Positions 1-6,956 of a DNA stretch of 8,844 bases are shown here, one piece after another. Made by a program: the position numbers and the translations under genes. The notes under the pieces were generated by a model. It searched no databases and had not been told where the DNA came from. It saw nothing but the letters and a program-made list of their open reading frames with translations. The DNA is from Bacteroidia bacterium (GTDB lineage: Bacteria > Bacteroidota > Bacteroidia > Flavobacteriales > Flavobacteriaceae), in contig JAUIAA010000072.1 of the NCBI GenBank assembly GCA_030425715.1, positions 1-8,844 of the forward strand, written 5' to 3'. How positions within the stretch are numbered: position 1 is the first letter of the stretch; each line of letters begins with the position of its first letter.

Positions 1-1007
1 AAAAATTGGGGGATACAGGTAAGAAAATCCATACAGCTCGTTCTAGAAACGATCAGGTATTGGTAGATGTGCATTTGTTTTTAAAGGATGAAATCAAAGA
101 ATTGAAATCGTTGGTAAAGGAGTTGTTCGATTTGTTAATGGATTTATCTCATAAAAATAAAAGTATTTTATTGCCGGGTTACACCCATTTGCAAGTGGCC
201 ATGCCTTCCTCTTTTGGGATGTGGTTTTCGGCCTATGCCGAAAGTTTGATTGACGATGTTTATATGCTCAATGCAGCTTATCAAGTGGTAGATCAAAACC
301 CATTGGGTTCTGCTGCGGGCTATGGAAGTTCTTTTCCTATAGATAGAGAAGCTACCACCAAATCGTTGGCATTTTCTACTTTAAAATACAATTCGGTGGC
401 TGCGCAAATGAGTAGAGGAAAATCGGAAAAATCAGTTGCCTTTGCCATGAGCTCCGTTGCAGGAACCTTGTCTAAATTTGCCATGGATATTTGTTTGTAC
501 ATGAGTCAAAATTTTGGATTTGTTTCTTTTCCTGATGAATTAACTACAGGTTCTAGTATTATGCCACATAAAAAAAACCCAGATGTTTTTGAATTGATTA
601 GAGGTAAGTGTAATAAAATTCAGGCTTTTCCTTATGAATTAACTTTGATATCTAACAATTTACCAAGTGGCTACCATAGAGATTTACAATTGCTAAAAGA
701 AAATTTAATTCCAACCATTCAAAACTTAAAAGCCAGTTTAGAGATGTTTACCTTTTCCTTAAAGGAGATTAAAGTAAAGACAAATATTGTGGAAGATAAA
801 ATATACGACTATCTCTTTAGCGTGGAAGAGGTGAATGCTTTGGTGCAAAATGGCACACCGTTTAGAGATGCCTATAAAATAGTAGGAATGAAAATTGAAG
901 AAGGAAAATTCAATCCAGATAGAGCGGTAAGCCACACCCATTTAGGTAGCATTGGTAATTTGGCATTACAAGAAATTAAACAAAAAATGCAAAGTGCTTT
1001 GGCTTAG
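1..1007 (+). CDS. argH: Argininosuccinate lyase, 5'-truncated by the window edge
   Basis: This cytosolic enzyme splits argininosuccinate into arginine and fumarate, the last step of arginine biosynthesis. The reading frame is open to the left edge (first full codon at base 3), so about 90 N-terminal residues are missing and no start codon is present. The TTG at base 6 encodes an internal Leu. About 334 residues are visible. Counting from that Leu, they include the HTARSRNDQ segment (9-17), GYTHLQ with the conserved His (60-61 region), the PLGSAAGYGS stretch (99-108) and the fumarase/aspartase superfamily signature GSSIMPHKKNP (182-192), whose loop serine is the expected catalytic acid/base. 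The segment between these differs from the enterobacterial form (QMSRGKSE near 134-141), which I take as lineage variation. The gene ends with TAG at 1005-1007, overlapping the stop of the convergent pabB. Upstream arginine genes are likely but lie outside the window. Identification is secure. Confidence 0.96.
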   Translation, partial: KLGDTGKKIHTARSRNDQVLVDVHLFLKDEIKELKSLVKELFDLLMDLSHKNKSILLPGYTHLQVAMPSSFGMWFSAYAESLIDDVYMLNAAYQVVDQNPLGSAAGYGSSFPIDREATTKSLAFSTLKYNSVAAQMSRGKSEKSVAFAMSSVAGTLSKFAMDICLYMSQNFGFVSFPDELTTGSSIMPHKKNPDVFELIRGKCNKIQAFPYELTLISNNLPSGYHRDLQLLKENLIPTIQNLKASLEMFTFSLKEIKVKTNIVEDKIYDYLFSVEEVNALVQNGTPFRDAYKIVGMKIEEGKFNPDRAVSHTHLGSIGNLALQEIKQKMQSALA

Positions 1008-2311
1008 TTAGTTAAGGCGCTTTTCATGGCGTTAGCCTTTACAAGGCACTCTTCGTATTCTTTCTCAATAATAGACTTTGCCGTAATGGCACCGCCAACA
1101 GAAAAAGACAAATATTGTTTGGAAGCGTTGTATAAAATGCTTCTAATCACTACATTAAAATCAAAATCACCTTTTGGAGTGAAATAACCTACCGCACCAG
1201 AATATAGCCCTCTTTTGGTTTCTTCTTCCTGTTCAATAATTTGCATGGCAGAAATTTTTGGTGCACCAGTCATGCTGCCCATCGGAAACAAACTTTTTAA
1301 AATATCTATAGCATTGGTCTCTTTTGCCACTTGAGAAGTTACTGTAGAAATTAATTGATGCACTTGTTTAAACGAATAAACTTTGCATAACTCTTTTACC
1401 TGTACAGAACCTTTTAAGGCTGTTTTAGATAAATCATTTCTCACCAAATCCACAATCATAATGTTCTCTGCTCTTTCTTTTTCGTCTTGCGCTAATGCGG
1501 AAGCAATGTTTTGGTCTTCTAATCTATTTGCAGATCTTCTAGCAGTACCTTTAATGGGTTGAGAAATGATATTGCAACCTTGTTTTTTAACAAACCTTTC
1601 GGGAGAAGCAGATAATAAATATTGATCCTGAATTTTTAAAAAAGTAGCAAACGGTGGAGTTGAAATTGTGTTGAGTTTTTGATAAACATCTAATGCGTTT
1701 ACTTGAGTATTGTTGGCATAAAACTCCTGACAAAAGTTAACCTCATAAATATCACCTCGATGGATATGCTCTAAAATATGCTTTATTTTTTTATGGTATT
1801 CGAACTCTGAAATTCTCGCTTGAATATTTAAGGATTTAGTAAAGGTTGTTTGTTTTTCTTTATTTTTAGTATTTAGAATAGTTTTTAAGTCACTTTCTAA
1901 CTCAGAATGATACTCATTTAGATATTCAATTTTTAAAGTATCTCCTTTTAAAAAAAAGATTTTTTTTGGTTGTACAAAAAATAAGTCTGCAAAAGCCAAA
2001 CCATCAAAATTATCAGAACTTAGGTGTTCAATATCGTTTTTTAAATCGTAAGTTAAATAGCCAAAAAGATAATCTTGAGTTTGAGATTGAAATGCCTTAA
2101 GTTTTTCAAAAGCATTTTTATAATTACTTGCCAATTTTTTATGTAATCCAACAGCTAAAATAGCATCATATTCATGGTATTTTTGTACAGAAGATTGCTC
2201 TTTGTTATTGGAATCTAACCAAAAAATCGTTTGAAATTGTTGCGCCCATAATAATAACTGCTCTTTAAAGATTTCAGGCTGATCAATTTCTATATTTTTG
2301 GTTATTCTCAC
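1004..2311 (-). CDS. pabB: Aminodeoxychorismate synthase component I (PabB), chorismate-binding
   Basis: PabB converts chorismate to 4-amino-4-deoxychorismate, using ammonia from a glutamine amidotransferase partner (PabA), on the route to p-aminobenzoate and folate. The 435-residue protein has a poorly conserved N-terminal part (about 1-160) and a full chorismate-binding domain. Visible motifs are GDIYEVNFCQEF (186-197), PIKGTARR (252-259), IMIVDLVRNDLS (284-295), PMGSMTGAPK (343-352), RGLYSGAVGY (367-376) and GGAIT (406-410). The Lys in PIKGT (254) marks PabB: anthranilate and isochorismate synthases usually have Ala there. The start is GTG at 2309-2311. No in-frame ATG occurs before Met285, and no in-frame ATG was found upstream in the gap to lpdA. 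A four-codon frame (ATG at 2320-2322, stop at 2308-2310) overlaps this GTG. Neither a PabA nor a PabC gene is adjacent. The stop overlaps the argH stop by 4 bases. A TrpE-type function is possible but less likely. Confidence 0.9.
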   Translation of the reverse strand: MRITKNIEIDQPEIFKEQLLLWAQQFQTIFWLDSNNKEQSSVQKYHEYDAILAVGLHKKLASNYKNAFEKLKAFQSQTQDYLFGYLTYDLKNDIEHLSSDNFDGLAFADLFFVQPKKIFFLKGDTLKIEYLNEYHSELESDLKTILNTKNKEKQTTFTKSLNIQARISEFEYHKKIKHILEHIHRGDIYEVNFCQEFYANNTQVNALDVYQKLNTISTPPFATFLKIQDQYLLSASPERFVKKQGCNIISQPIKGTARRSANRLEDQNIASALAQDEKERAENIMIVDLVRNDLSKTALKGSVQVKELCKVYSFKQVHQLISTVTSQVAKETNAIDILKSLFPMGSMTGAPKISAMQIIEQEEETKRGLYSGAVGYFTPKGDFDFNVVIRSILYNASKQYLSFSVGGAITAKSIIEKEYEECLVKANAMKSALTN

Positions 2312-2322
2312 TTTTTTAGCAT
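2308..2322 (-). other. Possible four-codon leader frame overlapping the pabB start
   Basis: Reading leftwards, an ATG at 2320-2322 opens a frame encoding Met-Leu-Lys-Lys and stops with TGA at 2308-2310. That TGA overlaps the GTG start of pabB in a GTGA arrangement. Such overlaps can support translational coupling, which could help initiation at a weak GTG codon. The frame is short enough to be chance, and there is no Shine-Dalgarno-like motif ahead of it. Confidence 0.2.
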
Positions 2323-2372
2323 AAAAAATGGTTATTGAAAAATAATCAAATTATTGCAATAACCATTACTGT
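2323..2372 (-). terminator. AU-rich hairpin with T tract between lpdA and pabB
   Basis: The sequences at 2327-2337 and 2357-2367 form a perfect 11-bp inverted repeat (AATGGTTATTG / CAATAACCATT, read on the minus strand). An inner six-pair stem, AATAAT/ATTATT, can form in the loop. In the minus direction the stem is preceded by an A run and followed by about six Ts (2323-2328), the layout of an intrinsic terminator for lpdA. On the plus strand the T run is set off by three bases, so minus-strand use fits better. The stem is GC-poor, so termination may be partial. The T tract ends only 11 bases before the pabB GTG, so it could also act as a 5' leader element of pabB. Confidence 0.55.
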
Positions 2373-2382
2373 TTTTATGTGT

Positions 2383-3783
2383 TTAAATATGTAAAGCTCT
2401 ATCTTCGGTTGCAGCTAAGGCCGCTTCTTTAATAGCTTCTGTAAAAGTTGGATGTGCATGACTCATACGTGAAATATCTTCCGCACTTGCTCGATATTCC
2501 ATAGCTACAACAGCTTCAGCAATCATATCTGCAGCACGAGCACCTACCATGTGTACGCCTAAAATTTCATCAGTATTTTTATCGGCCAATACTTTTACAA
2601 ACCCATCTAAATCCATACTTGCACGACTTCTACCTAGAGCACGCATAGGAAATTGTCCTGTTTTATAAGCAATACCAGCTTCTTTTAATTGCTCTTCGGT
2701 TTTCCCAACTGCAGCCACCTCTGGCCAAGTATACACTACACCTGGAATTAAATTATAATCTATATGTGGTTTTTGACCTGCTAAAGTTTCGGCAACAAAA
2801 ACACCTTCTTCTTCCGCTTTATGCGCTAACATAGCTCCTTTTACTACATCGCCAATGGCATAGATGTTTTTAGCTGAAGTTTGTAAGTGGTCATTCACTT
2901 CAATTTGACCTCTATCAGTAATTTTCACACCAGCTGCTTCGGCATTTAACCCATCGGTATAAGGACGTCGACCTACAGATACCAAGCAATAATCTCCTTT
3001 AAATTCAACTTCCTCGCCTTTTTTATTGTCCGCCTTTACGATAACTTCCTCGCCAATTCTTTCTACAGATTTTACTTTATGTGTAGTGTTGATTTTGAAT
3101 TTTTGCTTTTTCAAAACCTTGGTCAATTCTTTTGAAAGACCTGCATCCATGGTTGGGATAATTCTATCCATAAATTCAACCACAGAAACATCTGCTCCTA
3201 AACGTTTGTAAACTTGGCCAAGTTCTAGTCCAATAACACCACCGCCAATAACGATAAGGTGTTTAGGAATTTCTTTTAACTTTAATGCCTCAGTAGAGGT
3301 AATGATTCTTTCTTTATCTATGTTGATAAACGGTAGGTTAGATGGTTTACTACCTGTTGCAATTATGGTATTTTTTGCTTCTATTTCAATAGTTTCTTTT
3401 CCAGAAATACTAATATGTGTAGCATCTTTAAAAGCACCTAATCCTTCATACACATCAATATTGTTTTTTTTCATTAAAAAATCAATACCCCCTGTAGTTT
3501 GATCAACCACCGCTTGTTTGCGAGCAATCATTTTTTCCAAATTCACTTTTAATTCTCCAGGAATTTCAATGCCATGCGCATCAAAATGTTTGATGGCATC
3601 TTCATAATGATGAGAAGAATCTAAAAGAGCTTTACTAGGGATGCACCCAACATTTAAACAGGTTCCGCCAAGCGTATTGTATTTTTCTATTATTGCAGTT
3701 TTCATACCTAGTTGTGCGCAGCGAATTGCAGCTACATACCCTCCAGGTCCAGAGCCAATTACGGCTACATCGTATGAATTCAT
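2383..3783 (-). CDS. lpdA: Dihydrolipoyl dehydrogenase (E3)
   Basis: This FAD flavoprotein reoxidises dihydrolipoyl groups with NAD+. It is the E3 subunit of pyruvate and 2-oxoglutarate (or branched-chain) dehydrogenase complexes, and the L-protein of glycine cleavage. The 466 residues match the usual family length. Motifs in order are the N-terminal FAD-binding GSGPGGYVAA (10-19), the redox-active disulfide GGTCLNVGC with Cys42 and Cys47, the NAD-binding GGGVIGLE (180-187), the second FAD contact YAIGDV (308-313) and the C-terminal dimer-interface HPTFTE with the His444/Glu449 dyad. All key residues are intact. ATG at 3781-3783 starts directly at the FAD-binding strand, as expected. No E1 or E2 genes are adjacent, so this is a stand-alone E3 that probably serves several complexes. 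A TAnnTTTG box lies about 30 bases upstream, and a hairpin lies just after the stop. Confidence 0.96.
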   Translation of the reverse strand: MNSYDVAVIGSGPGGYVAAIRCAQLGMKTAIIEKYNTLGGTCLNVGCIPSKALLDSSHHYEDAIKHFDAHGIEIPGELKVNLEKMIARKQAVVDQTTGGIDFLMKKNNIDVYEGLGAFKDATHISISGKETIEIEAKNTIIATGSKPSNLPFINIDKERIITSTEALKLKEIPKHLIVIGGGVIGLELGQVYKRLGADVSVVEFMDRIIPTMDAGLSKELTKVLKKQKFKINTTHKVKSVERIGEEVIVKADNKKGEEVEFKGDYCLVSVGRRPYTDGLNAEAAGVKITDRGQIEVNDHLQTSAKNIYAIGDVVKGAMLAHKAEEEGVFVAETLAGQKPHIDYNLIPGVVYTWPEVAAVGKTEEQLKEAGIAYKTGQFPMRALGRSRASMDLDGFVKVLADKNTDEILGVHMVGARAADMIAEAVVAMEYRASAEDISRMSHAHPTFTEAIKEAALAATEDRALHI

Positions 3784-3811
3784 AAGAATATTAAATTTTA
3801 ATTTTGGATTA

Positions 3812-3819
3812 CAAAAGTA
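3812..3819 (-). promoter_or_regulatory. Putative -7 box of the lpdA promoter
   Basis: Read on the minus strand this is TACTTTTG, an exact fit to the Bacteroidota primary-sigma -7 consensus TAnnTTTG, 28 bases upstream of the lpdA ATG. No clean TTG box lies 17-23 bases further upstream (3837-3845 reads roughly GTTTA), so the -33 element is weak or unusual. The call rests on the motif and its position only. Confidence 0.45.
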
Positions 3820-3838
3820 AGTATATTTATATAATATT

Positions 3839-3849
3839 TAAACGGTTTA
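3839..3849. repeat. Short inverted repeat at the lpdA -33 region
   Basis: TAAAC-G-GTTTA is a perfect 5-bp inverted repeat with a one-base centre. It falls where the -33 element of the lpdA promoter should be. A dyad here could be an operator for a dimeric regulator, but arms of five mostly A/T bases can arise by chance in AT-rich DNA. Confidence 0.25.
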
Positions 3850-3863
3850 GACTATTGTTTTTA

Positions 3864-3893
3864 TGGCTTTTGCCGAAGGGTAACGCCTTGATG
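3864..3893. other. GC-rich patch with two mini-hairpins in the lpdA / NTF2-like intergenic region
   Basis: Sixteen of these 30 bases are G or C, while the flanking intergenic DNA is strongly AT-rich. The patch contains GGC-TTTT-GCC (3865-3874) followed directly by AAGG-GTAACG-CCTT (3876-3889), two tiny back-to-back stem-loops. It could be a REP-like interspersed element, a gene remnant or a regulator site. I do not recognise it. The rest of the 196-base gap (3784-3979) holds the lpdA promoter box and inverted repeat, and no convincing promoter for the rightward gene. Confidence 0.3.
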
Positions 3894-3979
3894 AATATTT
3901 AGATTTTCTTAACACTTCAAAGTAAATTTTTATGCTAAATTAGGTACATGATTTGTATCACTAATAAAACTAAGAAATT

Positions 3980-4348
3980 ATGACCACACAAGAAGTTGCC
4001 AACAAACTAGTTGGGTATTGCCGTCAAGGGCAATTTGAAGAAGCTATGAAAGATTTGTATTCTAATGATATTGTAAGTGTAGAGCCCGACGGTGCGCCGG
4101 TTAAAGAAGTAAGAGGTATTCAAGGAGTTATTGAAAAAGGAGAAAATTTTAATAATATGGTTGAAGAATTTCATGGTATGGAAGTTTCTGACCCAATAGT
4201 AGCGGATAACTTTTTTTCTTGTGCTATGAAAATGGATGTCACCTTTAAAGGAGCGCCAAGAAACACCATGGAAGAAGTTTGTTTATACCAAGTAAATGAT
4301 GGTAAAATTGTTCGTGAAGAATTTTTCTTTACTCCTATGCAGGGATAA
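3980..4348 (+). CDS. Small NTF2/SnoaL-like fold protein of unknown function
   Basis: This 122-residue soluble protein has no signal peptide or membrane segment. Its pattern fits the NTF2/SnoaL-like superfamily: an N-terminal helix pair with the 'leave one small domain' layout (EVANKLVGYCRQGQFEEAMKDLY, residues 5-27), the S-x-E-P-D segment (33-37), a glycine-containing loop and helix (RGIQGVIEKGENF, 45-57), then alternating strands ending in VNDGKIVREEFFF (106-118). Members include small-ligand enzymes such as ketosteroid isomerase-like proteins, polyketide cyclase-like proteins and many uncharacterised ones. No catalytic residue set can be assigned, so no reaction is proposed. The ATG at 3980 follows an A-rich stretch typical of Bacteroidota starts. 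The gene is monocistronic: it diverges from lpdA and ends just before a strong intrinsic terminator. The fold assignment is by sequence feel and should be confirmed by a profile search. Confidence 0.75.
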   Translation: MTTQEVANKLVGYCRQGQFEEAMKDLYSNDIVSVEPDGAPVKEVRGIQGVIEKGENFNNMVEEFHGMEVSDPIVADNFFSCAMKMDVTFKGAPRNTMEEVCLYQVNDGKIVREEFFFTPMQG

Positions 4349-4358
4349 TATACTAATG

Positions 4359-4391
4359 GCTGGGTGCTATTTTAGCAACCCAGCTCTTTTT
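4359..4391 (+). terminator. Intrinsic terminator of the NTF2-like gene, overlapping the peptidase 3' end
   Basis: GCTGGGT (4359-4365) pairs with ACCCAGC (4378-4384), and GCTA (4366-4369) pairs with TAGC (4373-4376). This gives an 11-bp stem with one bulged A and a three-base loop. TCTTTTT follows at 4385-4391. It starts 11 bases after the stop of the NTF2-like gene. The left arm runs into the stop codon of the convergent peptidase gene (4367-4369), so the hairpin is partly protein-coding on the other strand. In the minus direction no T tract follows, so it should mainly stop rightward transcription. Confidence 0.85.
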
Positions 4392-6400
4392 AACAAGGCT
4401 TCAGCACTTGGCTCTTTTCCTCTAAATTTTTTATACAAAACCATTGGTTTTTCTGTACCCCCTTGGCTCAATATATTGTCTTTGAATCTCGAAGCAGTTT
4501 CTTTATCAAAAATACCGTTTTCCTTAAAAGCTTCAAAAGCATCAGCGTCTAAAACTTCGGCCCACTTATAACTATAATATCCAGAAGAATAGCCGCCTTG
4601 AAAAATATGAGAAAAAGCTGTGCTCATACAATTTTCGGCAACATCAGGGTAAAGCTCTGTTCCTTTAAAGGCATCTTTTTCGTAGTTTTTTACATTGGTA
4701 ATTGCTGTAGGGTTTTTACCATGCCAAGCCATGTCTAATAAACCAAAGCTCAATTGACGTAAAGTAGCCATTCCTTCCAAAAAGTTAGCCGACTTTTTAA
4801 TTTTTTCAACCAATTCCATGGGAATGATTTCGCCTGTTTTATAATGTTTAGCAAATAGGCTCAAAGCATCTTTTTCATAACACCAATTCTCGAACACCTG
4901 ACTTGGTAGTTCTACAAAATCCCAGTAAACATGTGTACCTGAAAGGCTTGGGTAGGTAGTATTTGCCAGCATACCATGTAAAGCATGTCCAAATTCGTGA
5001 AATAAAGTAGTTACCTCATTAAAGGTTAGCAATGAAGGTTTGGTTTCTGTTGGCTTGGTAAAATTACAAACGATAGAAATATGTGGTCTTGAATTTTCAT
5101 TATTTTTTTTCCATTGATTTTTATAGGAAGTCATCCACGCGCCGTTTCTTTTACCAGCTCTTGGAAAAAAATCCGCATAAAAAATTGCAATAAAACCACC
5201 TTCATTATTGGTAACCTTATACGTTTTTACATCGTCGTGATACTTATCAATAGTTAAAATTTCTTCAAAATTTAAATCGTATAATCTATTGGCTACGGTA
5301 AATGCGCCTTGTAAAACATTTTCCAATTGAAAATAAGGTTTTAACAACTCATCATCTAGATTAAAAAGCTGTTTTTTGAGCTTTTCTGAATAGAAAGCAC
5401 CATCCCATTTTTGTAATTGATCTATACCTTCTTTTTTAGCAAGTTCACCAATTTGTTCAAATTCTAATTTGGCCGCTGGTTTTGCTTTAACAAGTAAATC
5501 ATTTAAAAAAGATTCCACTTTTTCAGGGTTTTCAGCCATACGTTCTTCCAGTACAAAATGTGCATGGGTTTTGTAACCCAATAAATTAGCTCTTTGGTAA
5601 CGTAATTTTACAATATTTAAAACAATATTTTGATTGTCTAATGCATTGTTTTGAAATCCCCTTTTACCAAAAGCTATTGCAAGTTTTTTTCTAAGTGTTC
5701 TGTTTTCGGCATAGGTCATAAAAGGAACATAACTAGGGTAATCTAAGGTAATTAACCAACCTTTTTTTCCTTTTTCTTTGGCTAACATTTTTGTAGCTTC
5801 TTTTGCACCATCAGGCAATCCAGCTAAATCAGCTTCTTTTTCAATATGTAATTCGTAAGCATTGGTTTCTGCCAAAATATTTTCGCCAAATTGCAAGCTT
5901 AACTTAGCAAGTTCTTTATCAATTTCTCGAAGTTTTTCTTTTTTTGTAGCATTTAAATGGGCTCCGTTACGTACAAAGCTTTTGTATTTTTTCTCCAGTA
6001 AAGTATGCTGTTCTGTATTTAAATCAAATGTTTCTTTGTTTTCAAAAACAGATTTCACTCTTTTAAAGAGGGCTTCATTTAAAATAATATCATTGGAGAA
6101 CTCCGTTAAAATTGGAGAAATTTTTTGTGCAATTTTTTGGATTTCCTCATTGGTTTCTGCCGAATTCAAGTTGAAAAAAACACTAGAAATCCGATCTAAT
6201 TTTTCACCAGAAAATTCTAAAGCTTCCAAAGTATTTTCAAAAGTTGGGGCTTCTTTGCTATTTGCAATGGCATCAATTTCTGCTTTTGCCATTTCAATGG
6301 CTTCCGCGAAAGCGATTTCAAAATGCTTATTTTTTATTTTAGTAAAAGGTGCAGTTTGATAAGCTGTATCAAAATCAGCTAATAACGGGTTTTGCATCAT
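4367..6400 (-). CDS. dcp: M3 family zinc metallopeptidase, peptidyl-dipeptidase Dcp-like
   Basis: Enzymes of this thimet-oligopeptidase family trim short peptides. The Dcp branch removes C-terminal dipeptides. The 677 residues match Dcp (about 680). The zinc site is HEFGH (468-472), with the third ligand Glu497 in the DFVELPSQ segment, spaced as in M3 peptidases. Substrate-binding residues are likely His598 and the tyrosines of GGYSSGYYSYKW (602-613). The long helical N-terminal region (about 20-400) forms the channel-covering lid in this family. No signal peptide is seen (the protein begins MMQNPLLADFDTAY), so a cytosolic role in peptide recycling is inferred, although many Bacteroidota paralogues are exported. 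Two adjacent ATGs (6398-6400 and 6395-6397) are both possible starts. purE lies 23 bases upstream on the same strand, implying co-transcription. The choice between Dcp and oligopeptidase A rests on length and on the segment around Glu497, so the symbol is less certain than the family. Confidence 0.92.
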   Translation of the reverse strand: MMQNPLLADFDTAYQTAPFTKIKNKHFEIAFAEAIEMAKAEIDAIANSKEAPTFENTLEALEFSGEKLDRISSVFFNLNSAETNEEIQKIAQKISPILTEFSNDIILNEALFKRVKSVFENKETFDLNTEQHTLLEKKYKSFVRNGAHLNATKKEKLREIDKELAKLSLQFGENILAETNAYELHIEKEADLAGLPDGAKEATKMLAKEKGKKGWLITLDYPSYVPFMTYAENRTLRKKLAIAFGKRGFQNNALDNQNIVLNIVKLRYQRANLLGYKTHAHFVLEERMAENPEKVESFLNDLLVKAKPAAKLEFEQIGELAKKEGIDQLQKWDGAFYSEKLKKQLFNLDDELLKPYFQLENVLQGAFTVANRLYDLNFEEILTIDKYHDDVKTYKVTNNEGGFIAIFYADFFPRAGKRNGAWMTSYKNQWKKNNENSRPHISIVCNFTKPTETKPSLLTFNEVTTLFHEFGHALHGMLANTTYPSLSGTHVYWDFVELPSQVFENWCYEKDALSLFAKHYKTGEIIPMELVEKIKKSANFLEGMATLRQLSFGLLDMAWHGKNPTAITNVKNYEKDAFKGTELYPDVAENCMSTAFSHIFQGGYSSGYYSYKWAEVLDADAFEAFKENGIFDKETASRFKDNILSQGGTEKPMVLYKKFRGKEPSAEALLKRAGLLK

Positions 6401-6423
6401 ATTTTATGGGGATTAGAAAAAAA

Positions 6424-6915
6424 TTACTGCTTGGCTTTTAGTTTTTCTGAAGCTGTATTTACCTTTAGTTTTAAAGCTTCTTTGTACAAAATAATTTTAT
6501 CGAGTACACACTTATCTTGTGCGCCAATAATTTGCGCAGCTAAAATTCCTGCATTTTTGGCACCATCTAAAGCCACTGTAGCCACAGGTACACCTCCAGG
6601 CATTTGTAAAATGGAAAGCACTGAATCCCAACCATCAATCGAATTTCTAGATTTTACAGGAACACCAATTACAGGTAGGGGACTCATAGAAGCTACCATA
6701 CCAGGTAAATGGGCAGCACCGCCAGCACCTGCAATAATTACTGCAATATCTCTTTTATGCGCATTAGTAGCATAGTCAAAAAGTTTTTCAGGAGTGCGAT
6801 GTGCCGAAACAATATCTACTTCTGTTTGGATATCAAAACTTTGTAAAATAGTTATGGCTTCTTGCATAATTGGAAGATCTGAATCGCTTCCCATAATAAT
6901 TCCAACCTTTGTCAT
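6424..6915 (-). CDS. purE: N5-carboxyaminoimidazole ribonucleotide mutase (class I PurE)
   Basis: PurE rearranges N5-CAIR to CAIR in de novo purine synthesis. The 163-residue protein starts MTKVGIIMGSDSDLP and carries the class I hallmarks: GSDSDLP, which binds the ribonucleotide phosphate, SAHRTPE with the catalytic His, AGGAAHLPGM and GVPV. The frame is open 19 codons further upstream (to 6972), but I choose ATG at 6913-6915. Family members start right at this first strand, and the likely promoter box (6957-6964) lies inside the longer version. Class I PurE needs PurK to make its substrate, yet no purK is adjacent: the upstream neighbour is the divergent GH3 gene and the downstream one is the M3 peptidase gene, 23 bases away. 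The C-terminus (KLKVNTASEKLKAKQ) is lysine-rich, as in many members. Identification is secure. Confidence 0.96.
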   Translation of the reverse strand: MTKVGIIMGSDSDLPIMQEAITILQSFDIQTEVDIVSAHRTPEKLFDYATNAHKRDIAVIIAGAGGAAHLPGMVASMSPLPVIGVPVKSRNSIDGWDSVLSILQMPGGVPVATVALDGAKNAGILAAQIIGAQDKCVLDKIILYKEALKLKVNTASEKLKAKQ

Positions 6916-6956
6916 GGCATGATAAAATTTTGTATTTTTAGTGGCTAAAGATAACA

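Noticed and set aside
1014..1039. AAGGC/GCCTT inverted repeat as an argH terminator inside pabB
   Set aside because: The stem is five base pairs with a 16-base loop, and no T tract follows it.
1004..2311. Reading of the chorismate enzyme as anthranilate synthase (TrpE)
   Set aside because: The PIKGT motif has Lys where TrpE has Ala, and no tryptophan genes are adjacent. PabB fits better, although biochemical proof is absent.
3900..3979. Promoter for the NTF2-like gene (TAGATTTT at 3900, TAAATTTT at 3923, ATGATTTG at 3948)
   Set aside because: Each departs from TAnnTTTG, and none has a TTG box at a suitable distance, so no site could be chosen.
4296..4571. Plus-strand frame of 91 codons spanning the NTF2-like end and the peptidase 3' end
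   Set aside because: It overlaps two real genes and crosses the intrinsic terminator, and its product resembles nothing known.
5862..6359. Open plus-strand frame of 165 codons opposite the M3 peptidase gene
   Set aside because: It lies wholly within a well-supported gene on the other strand, and its Ser/Phe/Lys-rich low-complexity product is typical of a reverse-frame shadow. The same applies to the other open frames opposite argH, lpdA, purE and GH3.
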